Shown: positions 30,770 through 43,203 of the stretch, piece by piece | How the letters are laid out: each line of letters starts with the position of its first letter | Position numbering within the stretch: position 1 is the first letter of the stretch | NCBI RefSeq assembly: GCF_032854445.1 | Contig: NC_088305.1 | Span: 20,199,717 to 20,263,716 of the forward strand | Length of the DNA: 64,000 nucleotides | Source of the DNA: Liolophura sinensis | Lineage: Eukaryota; Mollusca; Polyplacophora; Chitonida; Chitonidae | Reading direction: 5' to 3' | Translations under genes and position numbers: made by a program | The notes under the pieces: generated by a model | Told to the model about the DNA's origin: nothing | The model's database searches: none | What the model saw: the letters and a program-made list of their open reading frames with translations, nothing else

Positions 30770-32135
30770 GTTGGTGGTATGAGTTAGCTTGTAGTTGTCG
30801 AGTCATGGTTTGAAGGCTGTTGCTTTTCAGACGTCGTACGATCAGTGCTGTTGGTTTCCAACTGTCGCACGATGAGGTCTGTTGGTAAATAATACGTCTG
30901 CTTGAAAACAGATCCTGTGTGATGAGGGTTGCTTGTTTCCGTACGTAGAGTGATGAGGGCTATTTGTTCCCACACGTCCTGTGAAGAAAGTTGATGGTTT
31001 GCAGACATTGGGTGGTGAGAGTTGTTGGTTTGCAGACGTCGGGTCATGAGGGTTGTTGGTTTAAAGGCATCATGAGGTAGATGGTTTCCAGGAATTGTGT
31101 GATGAGGGTTGATAGTTTGGAGACGTCGTGTGATGAGGGTTGATAGTTTAGAGACGTCGTGTGATGAGGGTTGATGGTTTGGAGACGTCGTTTGATGAGG
31201 TTGGTGATTTGGAAACGTCGTGTGATGAGGGTTGGTGATTTGGAGACATCGTTTGATGAGGTTGGTAGTTTGGAGACGTCGTGTGATGAGGGTTGATTGT
31301 TTCGAGACGTCGTGTGATGAGGATTAATAGTTTGTAGACGTCGTGTGATGAGGGTTGATGGTTTGGAGACGTCGTGTGACGAGGGTTGATGGTTTGGACA
31401 CGTCGTGTGATGAAGGTTGATAGTTTGTAGGCGTCGTGTGATGAGGGTTTAGTGGTTTGGAGACGTCGTGTGATGAGGGTTAGTGGTTTGGAGACATCGT
31501 GAGAGTTGGTGGTTTGTAGTCGTCGTGTGATGAGGTTTGATAGTTTGTAGACGTTGTGTGATGAGAGTTGATGGTTCGGAGACGTCGTGTGATGAGGGCT
31601 GATGGTTTGGAGACGTCGTGTGATGAGGATTGATAGTTTGTAGATGTCGTGTGATGAAAGTTGGTGGTTTGTAGACGTCGTGTAATGAGAGTAGATGGTT
31701 TGCAGAAGTCGCCTGATGAGAGTTGGTGGCTTGTAGACGTCGTGGGATGAGGGTTGGTGGTTTGGAGACGTCGTGTAATGAGAGTATATGGTTTGAAGAC
31801 GTCGTGTGATGAGGGTTGGTGGTTAGTAGACGTCATGTGATGAGGATTGATAGTTTGTAGATGTCGTGTGATGAAAGTTGGTGGTTTGTAGACTTCGTGT
31901 GATGAGGGTTGGTGGTTTGTAGACGTCGTGTGATGAGGGTTGGTGGTTTGTAGGCGTCGTGTGATGAGGGTTGGTGGTTTAGAGACGTCGTGTGATGAGG
32001 GTTGATAGTTTATAGATATCGTGTGATGAAAGCTGGTTGTTTGTAGACTTCGTGTGATGAGGGTTGGTGGTTTGTAGACGTCGTGTGATGAGGTTTGGTG
32101 GTTTGGAGACGTTGTGTTATTGTGGACGTTGATCT
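30770..32135. repeat. 31-bp minisatellite, about 43 units
   Basis: From about 31100 the period is exactly 31 bp (GACGTCG at 31122 and 31153). The unit is roughly GACGTCGTGTGATGAGGGTT plus GATGGTTTGGA. Units at 30770-31080 are more diverged. Frames across it read Thr/Ser/His/Gln-rich repeats and are by-products. Confidence 0.96.
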
Positions 32136-32930
32136 CCAGACAATGTGTGATGATACTGAGATGCGATCCGGTTTCAAATTTTACAGAGGTTGAAGGCTGA
32201 TGACACTGACGATTTTATGAACGTCTTGTCTGAGCATTGCGGCTCTTATTTACGTGCTATGATGGGAAGATATTATGCTTATTGACACCTGCCGTTGTTT
32301 GATAAGACTTATATGACATCGCTAAAGCACTGAATCCACTGCTCAAACAAGCTGGCTTTCGAGTAAAAAATATGTCTGCTCGAAAACAATCTCAGCCGAT
32401 GGCATCGTATGCATGTCGTGATGTGAGAGAAACAGCACTAATTACGGTGTTGATTTTCTAGGTTAACACGTATCGATGTCTTGGAATTCGACGCAATGGA
32501 TTTCATCTGTATAATGCTACACTAATCGAAAACGTGCCCAAGAATACGTCGTGTTTATCGCGTTGGACCTGTGGTTTTTTGCCTGACAAGACGGGATGTG
32601 TATGAAGACAATGCTCTCTAGGGTCCCTCTGGACGACAGGATCGATGGCCCTAATTTGTCGGGCTGACTGGATGTTGTAAAATCGAACTGCAAGTGCAGA
32701 TCAACACAGGATAAAGTCAAATCTAACAAAAGTTAGAAGTTCGTACAGAAAAACAATCTCGCTGAAAACGCATTCTACTGGGAGTAGCAATGTGGTGTGT
32801 TAGAGGTCTAAGGTCAGTTTCCGCTCTGCACGCGACTTCTCGGTAGACAATGCTGGAATGGCGCTTACAGGGCACGATGGTAAATATAGCAAGACGTATA
32901 GAATTGATAGAATGGATGTAGGCAAAAGAA

Positions 32931-33035
32931 GATTTATTTATTTTATTTATTTAGTTGATTGGTGATTTACGCTGCACTCAAGAATATTTGACTGACACGA
33001 CAGCGACTACCATTTAGGTGTGTGGTACCACAGAA
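32931..33035 (-). mobile_element. SINE-A 3' fragment, diverged
   Basis: (TTTA)n, TTGATTGGTGATTTACGCTG, CACTCAAGAATATTTGACTG and ACGACAGCGACTACC follow the SINE-A 3' end in reverse. Confidence 0.7.
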
Positions 33036-33990
33036 AACTTCTTTTACACTCTGTGCTTATAACTTTGCTAATGTTACGAAACAGCCAGCCGATTCTTCAT
33101 CTAAACACCTACCCAATGTTGTGATAAATGCTTCAATACAGGGGTAATAACCAATCATATAAAACCTATACACTGAGGATCAATCCGCTTTCGAGAATAT
33201 GCAGTGGTGGGAATCTTGGATAACTGTCAGTAGAGACGCGGTAATGAAAGAATCTACCTGGCATCGCCTGCAGTCTACAAGCATTTCCCGGGAGGGGTGA
33301 GGGTATAGTCGTACGAAGCTCACGATCGATGGAGCTCTCATTTGATCACGTGATTTGTCGATATTTGACAAAATGAGTGCTGAATGGTATAATATCACAT
33401 GGCTTGTTGGGGTAAGTTGCCAGTTTCGTGGGGATAACTGCCAAACTTTCCGTGCGGTGTAAAAAATCGCAATGCTGAAATGACTTTAACACTTCTTGAT
33501 TTCAAAATGAAAACCAAAGCTTCAAGCTAAAACCAATAAAAGTAGAAATAAGACGCTCTTAAATTCGGCTTATCTTATCTTCTCCATTAACTCTACAGAA
33601 ACACCACCACTGGCCTTGGCATACTCGATTATTCTTCGAACTCTCTTTTCATGCCGTCTTTCGTGAGCGCCCGCATGTTGAATAAGTTAATATTCATCAT
33701 TTAATACATGATTTCATTTTATTTTGAATCTTTTAATTAATTCAGATTCAGGTAGTTGCTTCATTTTATACCATTGATACAGATTTAAACTCAAGGGAAT
33801 CTGAAAATAATAATTAAACATCTGATACTCGTCTGTCAACAATTATCCCCAAATATGGGGGGGAAATCACTGCGCTGATGGCGCCCATCTATACACGAGC
33901 CTTTTCTCGGTACCGTAGGATCGAATGCGTCGGGCTTTGACAGATTAGTGTACACACTGTGCTTACATACCTAGGCCGAAGCAAGTCATG

Positions 33991-34132
<142 letters not shown>

Positions 34133-34139
34133 ATTTCCA

Positions 34140-35060
34140 CGAAAAAACACTCGCACAGACAATCATTTCCGACAGACAGTTTAAAAACCCTTTTCACACC
34201 ATTACATCTCTCTGAAACGCCTTACGTTTTGAAAAAAAGATTGAGCTATTTCTATTTGATCTGACTAGTTCGATGATTAGTCAATCAAACAACACGTAGT
34301 AATCTTCTAGGTAGGAGATAGCAGCAGTCATCCAGGCGCCTCATGGCTACACCAGAAATGAAATAAGGCCTGTCATAATCAAGGTAAAATGACTTTCGCC
34401 TGGGCGAGTGTTACATATCTGTGACTTTCGAGCAGACCAAGTTTTTGTTAGAAGTGCTTCGACCACGCGAACAAGCTAGGAAATTGTTCACGGATGTTCT
34501 TCGAGCACATTGACAGGCTGAGGTATTTGTGCTTTATATTTGTCCTTCACTTTATAGGAGCTTGAATTCTTAGCACGGTGAAATGTCATTCCTCGAAAAT
34601 TTACGCAATAAAATCTATCCTAGAGCACATGAGAATTATTACGGTTATTGAAGCAATCGCCAACTGTACTTATTAAATATGTCTGTCAGTTCCCCCACTT
34701 ATTTAAGTGGAAAGTAAAAACGCCCTCCTGCTGATATGGAAGACAGCATGGAAGTCGTGACTGCTGACGTTATATGATGGCATTTAGCTGGATACACGTG
34801 GATAGAACAGTCAAGTAAAAATAAAACGATCAACGGATATGCCACCAGTGGCTCCGCTTCAATTTACCATGTCGTGTGTTTTTGCCTTAACACGTCCCTT
34901 GGATCGTCCCCATATAACTGTGCACGATATGGTCGATGTGGCGTGAAGCCATAATCATTCATTTATTCATTCTTTATCTCGAACATAAATATTGTATCTT
35001 CACGATCTAAAGTAATCCGCCCCAAGCATGTAATAGTGGAGAGTAATGGTCAATTCATGT
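34140..35060. other. Gene-free stretch
   Basis: Only AT-rich unique sequence. No exon-like or repeat signal was seen. Confidence 0.5.
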
Positions 35061-35061
35061 T

Positions 35062-35412
35062 TCACCGTTTCGTTAGCCTAATGGTTAAAGCGTCCGCCTC
35101 GGGATCAAACCCGGGTAGGGTCATACCAAAAACTTTTAAAATGATACTCCTTATTGCTTCGCCTGGTTCTTAGCACTGAGAGGTTAGAGCAAGGAAACAT
35201 TACTGGTTGGACCGGTGTCAGTGTAATGTGACTGGGTGGGATGTCATGTCTGGTGTTTTCCGCATGATACTTCAGGAGCGGCATCACTTTGGCGGCATGG
35301 ACTCGCCCTTGTCACAAGACGACACAGTAGATGTGCACACACATAATGACTCCTCATGCCCGTATGACTGAACAATTGTCAAGTACGACGTTAATCCCCA
35401 AGCATCCCCATG
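35062..35412 (+). mobile_element. SINE-B (RUDI/V-SINE-like), long copy
   Basis: A tRNA-like head (GTTAGCCTAATGGTTAAAGC, CGGGATCAAACCCGG) is followed by a conserved centre (CTGAGAGGTTAGAGCAAGG, GTGTCAGTGTAATGTGACTG, CGCATGATACTTCAGGAG, CTTTGGCGGCATGGACTCGC) and a 3' end TACGACGTTAATCCCCAAGC with (ATTC)n. RUDI is the molluscan V-SINE this resembles; assignment is from memory of the family. Confidence 0.8.
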
Positions 35413-36012
35413 CATTGATTCATTCATTCAGTTTATCTTGGACACAACTCGTTATAATGTGCGGGAAATGCTGCTTTATTCATTTATTTTTAAAAGTTTT
35501 ACCTGTTGTATCGCATGCGCGTGGCCGTACATACTTTTATACCTGAAGCACACTAACGCCGCTGACACGTGATCATCGTTAATTACTGAAGTGTTAGCTT
35601 GGCGGAAAAAGCGCTGGTTAGCGCGGCTTTACAGCAGAGGAAAGGACACAAAAGAGGCACTGTGTATAAGCAAACAATTCCATACACCCACTGAAGGACG
35701 GTTAGAATGGCTTTTACAAACAAGTAGACCCTTAAGTAATGCAGTCATCTTCACATACGTTTTACTGGATCAATTGTCGCTCAGTAAACGCCATTGTTCT
35801 CCTGCTATCACACAGGTAAACGTCCCTACAGTACATGTGGCTTAAAATTGCGAATGCTGAAGCGAGATCCTTTTTCACCTGACCTTGGACATCGGATTAG
35901 CACTTTTTCCTGCAGACATTGTTTTAAAAAGTTGGCCTAATTCTGACAAATTAACCAGAGTTATCAATTCCATACGTTGCAAAGAAGAGTGATAAATTGA
36001 TATCGACCTTAC

Positions 36013-36060
36013 TCGACTTGAAAGCATACAAAACACCACCGAACTGATCAATCCCTGCAT
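36013..36060 (-). CDS. Weak candidate for the GPCR start/signal-peptide exon
   Basis: An ATG opens MQGLISSVVFCMLSSR and is followed directly by GTAAGG. This gives a short hydrophobic leader that exits in phase 0, as needed to join the exon at 24699-24798. An in-frame TAA lies just upstream. The intron would be about 11 kb. A hydrophobic run of this length next to a GT can occur by chance, so this is only a candidate. Confidence 0.15.
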
Positions 36061-37128
36061 TCTGGCACTTTAACAAGGGCGACTCAGGATGTTTGCAGGC
36101 TTTAGCGCCGTTACGTGTTACACATAACCTAATTTGTCAAAGGGATTCTCAACTGGTCGTGTGCGGCTTTTTCTTGAACGTCTTTCACGTGACCGACAAA
36201 GCAGATGTTCGATTTGTTGACACGAAATTTGAACACCGATTAACCTCAACTTCAGAACGACTGAAGGAGTGTACTTTGTTAAGGATAGGGACTGATGTCA
36301 GGATATGTACCGGAGCATTCCGACGTTAAGAAAAGGACGATTTTCAAGGCACAAGCAGAATGTAATGCCTTCCCCACCTCCTTCACTGCACTAATAAGGG
36401 TTCTTTTCACCTTCACGACAAGAGAAGCACTGTGGGGACGACCTCTTGTATAGTGAGAATGACTTCCCTCTGTGTGCACACGGATTAGAGCTAATTTAAA
36501 GGAAAACACAGCTCAAAATTGAAATAAATCTCGCCAGAGAGACTTACTTCTCAAAGTTTTCGATTTTTTAAAATGGTTTTGAATGCATTTTAATCATTAA
36601 ATTCTATGGTTGACTTAATGGACCGTACTGTCATCGGCAAGGTAATATTATGTCGCATCACCTCTTAATATTCATGTGTGAGCGAGATTTTGTGAGCATG
36701 ACTTTAGTAACTTTAAACCCGTGGGTAATAAGAGCTATTTCACCATAAAAACTTGCATATGGTTCATAAAGCCTACCATAAAATTCTGACACGGTATTAA
36801 TGAATGCCTTTCACGGTATTCAAAAATTTTAAAGAGGCACTTTTACGTGTAGTTTTCAGTTGTCTGTCTGACCAGCCTTATATTATCTTTTAGCTTTCTT
36901 TCGCTGGAAGAATCGACAGATTTTGCCTTCTGTGTTTTTTTTTATAGTTTATAAGACAAACGAGTTTGAATTGTGTGACAGTGGTTAAGATTAAACTCAA
37001 CCTGGTTTATTATTACATTTTATTCGCGTACATTGGATAGATTAATGGAGCCGTAAAGTTTCACATGTCTAACGTGTGTACTGACACTTGTATACTGTAA
37101 ACGTTGGTATCTACTGTAAACTGTGCGG

Positions 37129-37361
37129 GGGGCCTCCGTGGCTCGGTCGGTTAGCGCGCTAGCGCAGCGTAATGACCCAGGAGCCTCTCACCAATGCAGT
37201 CACTGTGAGTTCAAGTCCAGCTCATGCTGGCTTCCTCTCCGGCCGTCAGTGGGAAGGTCTGACAGCAACCTGCGGATGGTCATGGGTTTCCCCTGGGCTG
37301 TGTCCGGTTTCCACCCACCATAATGCTGGCCGCCGTCGTATAAGTGAAATATTCTTGAAAT
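37129..37361 (+). mobile_element. SINE-A, full head and body, tail lost
   Basis: It begins GGGGCCTCCGTGGCTCGGTC and is intact through GGCCGCCGTCGTATAAGTGA. It then ends in a duplicated AATATTC with no AAATA tail, so it is truncated or rearranged at the 3' end. Confidence 0.92.
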
Positions 37362-37539
37362 ATTCATACTGCTAAGTATGTTGAAGAATCTTAACTGAGT
37401 GCGAAATTTTCACAACGTAAACACGACCTAAAGAAGACGTAAAGACCTAAATATGAGGTAAACGGGGTGCATATTGCTCTGGTATGGTCCTCTTAGATGT
37501 TCTCGGCGATACTATAACATTTACATTTCTATTAATGTG

Positions 37540-37838
37540 TGTTTGTATGCTTGGGGTTTTACGTCGTACTGAACAATTTTCAGTCAAATTAAAACGAGGA
37601 GTCATCCTGTACGAGGAGTGTCTGTACATATATTGTGTCTTCTTGTGGTAGGGCAAGACCATGCCGCAACAGTGATGCCGCCACTGAAGTATTATGCCGA
37701 AGACAACAGACATGACACCCCACCCAATCACATTTTACTGACACTGAGCCAACCAGCCATATTTCCTAACCACTCAGTGCTAAGCGTTATGCCAGACAGC
37801 AAGCGTCATTTTTAAAACCTTTGGTATGACCCAGAACC
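37540..37838 (-). mobile_element. SINE-B (RUDI/V-SINE-like), reverse copy
   Basis: The reverse complement of the 35.1 kb copy: GCTTGGGGTTTTACGTCGTA, GGTAGGGCAAGACCATGCCG, CACTGAAGTATTATGCCGAA, ACTCAGTGCTAAGCG and TTTGGTATGACCC. The head is truncated. Confidence 0.8.
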
Positions 37839-38138
37839 GGTGCTCTTTATGATAAAATAACTCACCTCATCACCGGAAGTTACTTCCGCCATCTTCTCTC
37901 TCACACCAGGTGACATTCAAGGACGGCAATCTACAACAGACGATTAAACATGTTTAAGAATAGGTGTAACATTTATGGAATTCAACCTGTCTTACGCAAT
38001 TCTATACAATTGCTTTTCGAGTGGAACATCGTGACATGAATCTGGTAAGGGCGTATACCGAAATTTGCATTTTACTTTTCGGTCAGTTTCTTTACATTTG
38101 ATCCGTAAAATCACGACTAAGTCTTGTTCTTCATCAGA

Positions 38139-38381
38139 TTTATTTATTTATTTATTTATTTATTTCATTTGTGTTTTATGCCGTACTCAGGAATATTTCA
38201 CTTATACAACCGCTGCCAGCATTATGGTGTTAGGAAACCGGACAGAGCCGGAAGAAAACACACGACCATCAGCAGGTTGTTGCAGACCTTTATTAGGTTC
38301 GACCTGAGAGGGTGCCAGCATGAGCTGGTGATGGGCTCCTGGGTCATTGTCCTACGCAAACCACAAGTCCACGGAGGCCCC
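38139..38381 (-). mobile_element. SINE-A, near full-length
   Basis: Runs from (TTTA)n to CCACGGAGGCCCC. The flanks TTCTTCATCAGA and TTCTTCATTAGA are an imperfect target-site duplication. Confidence 0.9.
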
Positions 38382-38389
38382 TAGTTCTT

Positions 38390-40455
38390 CATTAGATGTC
38401 TCAGTATTATTATTAACACGTTTATCTACATTAAAGATATGATGAAATGGTAATAGCCGCGACTTATTCCTATTCTTTTGCAAATAGTATATATAATGAC
38501 TTTTTCATTACAATATCATGTTAAGAAGATTAAAACTGAATTCCCATCATTTCTTCATTTGGTAGCAACGGAGAAACTCTTTCTAATGAGCCCTACCCGG
38601 AAAATTTAATAAATCCCTGGCCACGTTTTGTATGTGATCCAAAATGGTTAAATTAATAAACCATGTTATTGTCAAATTTCTTCGAACGGCCTCAGCAAAT
38701 GATGAATTACTTGAGAGATACGACGAGGTTAAGGGAAGTGAAATGGGAATATAAGTATCTCTGGAAATGGAAGAATTGGGTCTCGATCAATTCTCTGTTG
38801 GCAGTCGTTCTCGACAGCTTATACACTGTAATAACTGCTAAAGTTTAACATGTTCATGATGTGTTTATTTTTGAAACACATTTACATTTATTTCATAAAT
38901 GCAATCATTTATGTACTAAGTTGGACAGGTTTATGGATTAAACTGACCAGTTTACAGGTTTTAATGTACCTGATCAACATTATATGGCGGCCTTATTGTA
39001 AGGTTGTTGGATAAATATGCTTAAGTCTGGTACAATCAAAAATTAATCTCTGTGTCTGTTGCAAATCTGAGATGCTTATCACGCGCTTAACATCTGTTGT
39101 TTGTTTTCAGTATACCCCTGATCTTCTAATGGGGGTCACCCGTGTTATGAACGAATGTATGGTGTGGAGGTCGGTAAAGCGAATAGTTAGGGTGAAAATA
39201 GCTCAGCTTTATGGAAGATAGTCACGGCCTTTTTTGCCTTGTTACAATCACCGGTTAGCTTCTGTAGACGTTTGATAGATGGAGGAGCATGCATGTATTT
39301 TATTTGATAGGAATTCAAATTTCGTTGTTTTTTCTACAAAATTGTTCACCTGTTTCTTGTCCAAAAATAAATTGTTCATTAATTAATTAAGACAATTGTT
39401 TCTGGGTCTGAAAATTTATCTATATTCATTATTACATAAATCGATGATTTAAAATAGCGAATAAGTTCATGCATGTAAGATGGTAACAGCTAGTTAAGCT
39501 TCTAAATACCCAGGTAGCATTACCAAACGACCGACTTAGGAGTCGGTTATTCGAAACCACGTAGACATTTTATGAACAGGGACTCAGAATTTTTCTTTGT
39601 GACTAGGAACTTGGATTTTCAATCGACAAAAGAAATCGACCTCTCTGTTTATACTGTTCTGCTGTTTTATTCGAGCTCACACTGGGCACGAAGAATCCAC
39701 GGAGCTAGCGAGTGGTTAATCCGGCTCTCCATAGTTAGTCCCACTTAAGACTAAAACCAATCCTCTTAGCGACTTATTCACAATGGCTGATTACAGATGG
39801 CTTCTATATAAACATACTTTAGTACATTAGATCGCCAGTTCCACTCCAAGCTCTTCGGTTCCAAGAGTTGGCTCAGGTAGAGACAAAAGCAATTTACCAA
39901 CATATCTCTTGGATTGGAAAATGGATATTCAACAATTTAGAGAATACCTCATCGTTCTGCTAGGAACGTACAAATGCAACAGAATTTGGTAGCTTTCCAA
40001 TCTGATTAGCTAAGGATAATAACCAATGCTAATGCCGATGAACTCCATCGGGATCGGGTATACCTAGCCTTGCACCCGACCTTTGCAATGACTTATATAC
40101 TCCTTCCTGGCGTTAATAAAGCCGTCCGTATTTATCCGCCAGAGAGTACGAGAGTAAATACAGCAACGTCAGGCTATTTTCTCTTGAAATTAACCGAGCG
40201 ATGAAATACAGGCTTCAGACCATCCGTTTGAGGGCTTATTTTAGAGTCCCGCAGTAGTGAAGGTGCGTCCGATAAGTAGGGCAACGATCTATACATATGT
40301 AGGACTGTATTGCTGTTTCTATGGTATCTACACAGTAGTGTTCTTTGTGCGGTGAAAATTTAAGTCTCATTCAAAATGCCAGTGTCTCTTCCTACAGTGA
40401 TGAAGATTGAGAGGCGCATAATCGCATCCACAACGGCTGCATCTTTTATGCAGAA
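38390..40455. other. Gene-free stretch
   Basis: AT-rich sequence with no supported exon and no clear repeat. Confidence 0.5.
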
Positions 40456-40457
40456 TT

Positions 40458-40512
40458 TATTTATTTATTTTATTTTAACTGGTGTGTTACGCCGTGTTCA
40501 AGAATATTATTT
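40458..40512 (-). mobile_element. SINE-A 3' end fragment
   Basis: ATTTATTTATTTATTTTATT and GTGTTACGCCGTGTTCAAGA mark a short SINE-A end. Confidence 0.6.
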
Positions 40513-40977
40513 TATGCAGAAACAGAAAAGCACGATCTGATGTCTTCTACAAATACAGAACTGGAGGCAAAGACGTAGCCCTGTAACTTGGGGCTGAGTA
40601 GGCCCTACGAACCAAAAAAGCTGCATTCAGCACTGTATCTTTCGTCTGTTTGTCTGGCTGCGGCTTTAAGTTGAATGGTTATTATGTACCTGACGAAGGG
40701 CTGTGGTTTCCTCTTTAACAATAAATAATAAATAAATAGGATAGATCAGGTGTGAAAAATAGGAAAAATAGAAGTCTTACCCATTTCATAAATAACTACT
40801 TCTTCTTAAAATCTAACCCATCTCATCTCTTCTTTCAGTAGCACTTTTTCGGATATAAATAACATATTTTAAATTATGACTGAAATTTCCTTTCAAGCAT
40901 TAGTCGTGTAAAACGAAATTTGACATCAGGATTTCTTTTACCCGTTTCACGCTTATCTATGATGGCAAACAAGATTT

Positions 40978-41935
40978 TATTGTAGACTATCATAGTAAGC
41001 TGAAACTTCGGGACAAAGAGTTTATAGTCGACCATCATATTAAGCTGAAACTTCGGGACAAAGAGTTTATAGTAGGCCATCATATTAAACTGCAACATCG
41101 GAAAAAAGATTTTATAGTCGACCATCACAGTAAGCTGAAACTTCGGGACAAAGATTTCGCAGTGGACCATCATATTAAGCTGAAACTTCGGGACAAAGAG
41201 TTTATAGTAGGCCATCATATTAAACTGCAACATCGGAAAAAAGATTTTATAGTCGATCATCACAGTAAGCTGAAACTTCGGGACAAAGATTTCGCAGTGG
41301 ACCATCATATTAAGCTGAACTTCGGGACAAAGAGTTATAGTCAACCATCATATTAAGCTGAAACTTCGGACAAAGAGTTTATAGTAGGCCATCATATTAA
41401 ACTGCAACATCGGAAAAAAGATTTTATAGTCGACCATCACAGTAAGCTGAAAGTTCGGGACAAAGATTTCGCATTGGACCATCATATTAAGCTGAAACTT
41501 CGGGACACAGAGTTTATAGTCGACCATCATATTAAGCTGAAACTTCGGGACAAAAAGTTTATAGTAGGCCATCATATTAAACTGCAACATCGGAAAAAAG
41601 ATTTTATAGTCGACCATCACAGTACGCTGAAACTTCGGGACAAAGATTTCGCAGTGGACCATCATATTACGCTGAAACTTCGGGACAAAGAGTTTCTAGT
41701 AGGCCATCATATTAAACTGCAACATTGGGAAAAATATTTTATAGTCGACCATCACAGTAAGCTGAAACTTCGGGACAAAGATTTCGCAGTGGACCATCAT
41801 ATTACGCTGAAACTTCGGGACAAAGAGTTTCTAGTAGGCCATCATATTAAACTGCAACATTGGGAAAAATATTTTATAGTCGACCATCATAGTAAGCTGC
41901 AACTTCGGGCAAAGATTTCGCATTGGACCATGATA
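40978..41935. repeat. 45-bp higher-order minisatellite (about 21 units)
   Basis: Four 45-bp unit types are recognisable by their starts and ends: A (AGTCGACCATCATATT), B (AGTAGGCCATCATATT, ending AAAAAAGATTTTAT), C (AGTCGACCATCACAGT, ending GATTTCGC) and D (AGTGGACCATCATATT). They run in B-C-D and B-C-D-A blocks of 135 and 180 bp. Because 45 is a multiple of three, both strands stay open: plus DHHIKLKLRDKEFIV, minus a 15-residue repeat such as VPKFQLNMMVDYKLF. Single-base deletions at 41310-41370 break the frame. The plus frames lack an ATG start, so coding is unlikely. Confidence 0.95.
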
Positions 41936-42618
41936 AATTGCATTTATACGATAAACTCGACCTCTTCAACATCCTACGCTTTTACATTACGTTACGTTGC
42001 ATTACATTACAAAACTTTGAACAAGCCGCGTCTTTATAAATGTTTGAATATCAGTAATAACAAGCAATAACTGTCCGTACCAATATGTGCATACACACAG
42101 ATATTTAAGTGAAATATAATAAAATTTTGCTATACAAGTCATAACCTGAAGCTAGAGCATTGACGGGAATCAAAAGTTATAAGGAGCTTGTTTTATACCC
42201 AGGAGTTTGGATCATACATCGAAGTAGGTCTTGAAGACCTGAAGAATCAAGCCTATAAAGGCATTGTATATGAGATACAGCTCGTTGTAACCCATGAATA
42301 ATGTATCAGTTAGCAAGTTTTGATTTCAGTAGGGGTTTTGAATCTCTGAAACGCAGATACATGAGTAACGAAGAACTTGTTAAACGTCATACTTTTCGGT
42401 GTACGTGAGCCCATAAAAGACAAGCAATGCAACGTCACAACATGCAAAAAAAAAAACGATACATGTTAATAGTGCGATTTGAACTTCTTTGAGTACCCAC
42501 CCATTCCGGTAGACGAAAACATTTCTTGAGAATAGGGTAAAAAATTTTATAGAATATAACCTGTCAAAATCGAAAGATTGGTTGGTCTATCCTTTATTTT
42601 TATGGATTCTTTAGCGAT

Positions 42619-42775
42619 TATTTATTCATTTATTTGATTGGTGTTTTGCCGTACTCAAGAATATTTCACTTATACGACGGTGACCAGTATTATGGAAGGA
42701 GGAAACCAGGCAGCACACAGGGGAAACCCACAACCATCCGCAGGATACTAAAGACCTTCCCACGTGCAAGCAACC
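42619..42775 (-). mobile_element. SINE-A, 3' part, interrupted by a SINE-B insertion
   Basis: TTTATTTGATTGGTGTTTTG, ACTTATACGACGGTGACCAG and CACAACCATCCGCAG lead up to CTTCCCACGTGCAAG, where SINE-B begins. The remainder of the same SINE-A continues at 43131. Confidence 0.88.
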
Positions 42776-42776
42776 G

Positions 42777-43131
42777 GCCCGGATAGCACAGTTGGTAGAA
42801 CGTCCACTTCGGGAGCGGTAGAGCCAGGTTCAATCCTGGGTCGAGTCACGCCTGAGACTTCAAAAGAGGAAGATGTAACTTCGTCGCTTGGCGTTCAGCA
42901 TGAAGGGGATAGTGCAACGACTGGTTGACCCGTATCAGTAAAATGGCTCGAGCGAGGCTGCTTTCTTGCCTTCGGTAAGTCGTCTCAGTGAAGCAACACT
43001 AGATAAAAGAGCGGTGGAAGTGCGTCTTGCAACAAGGACGCACATTACATACACCCTAAGGATTCCTTCGTCGTCATATGACTGAAAAATTGTTGAGTAG
43101 GACGTTAAACCTCAAGCACTCACTCACTCAC
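42777..43131 (+). mobile_element. SINE-B (RUDI/V-SINE-like), full-length, nested in SINE-A
   Basis: The head GGCCCGGATAGCACAGTTGG has a B box (GGTTCAATCCT). The body shares GTTCAGCATGAAGG, GCAACGACTGGTTG and CGTATCAGTAAAATGGCTCG with molluscan V-SINE-type elements. The 3' end is GTAGGACGTTAAACCTCAAG and (CACT)n. The flanks ACGTGCAA and ACGTACAA form a probable target-site duplication. Confidence 0.9.
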
Positions 43132-43203
43132 GTACAACCAGAGAAAAGCCAACTTGAGCTGGGTTTGAACACGGCGACCGCATTGGTGAGAGGCTCCTGG
43201 GTC
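43131..43203 (-). mobile_element. SINE-A, 5' part, continuing after the SINE-B insertion
   Basis: GTACAACCAGAGAAAAGCCA, GAGCTGGGTTTGAACACGGC and GACCGCATTGGTGAGAGGCT continue SINE-A exactly where 42775 left off. The outermost head is lost. Confidence 0.88.

Noticed and set aside
40874-42070. Long 15-residue-repeat proteins on both strands
   Set aside because: By-product of a 45-bp minisatellite. Both strands are open equally, the plus frames have no ATG and single-base deletions break the frame, so it is kept only as a finding to test.
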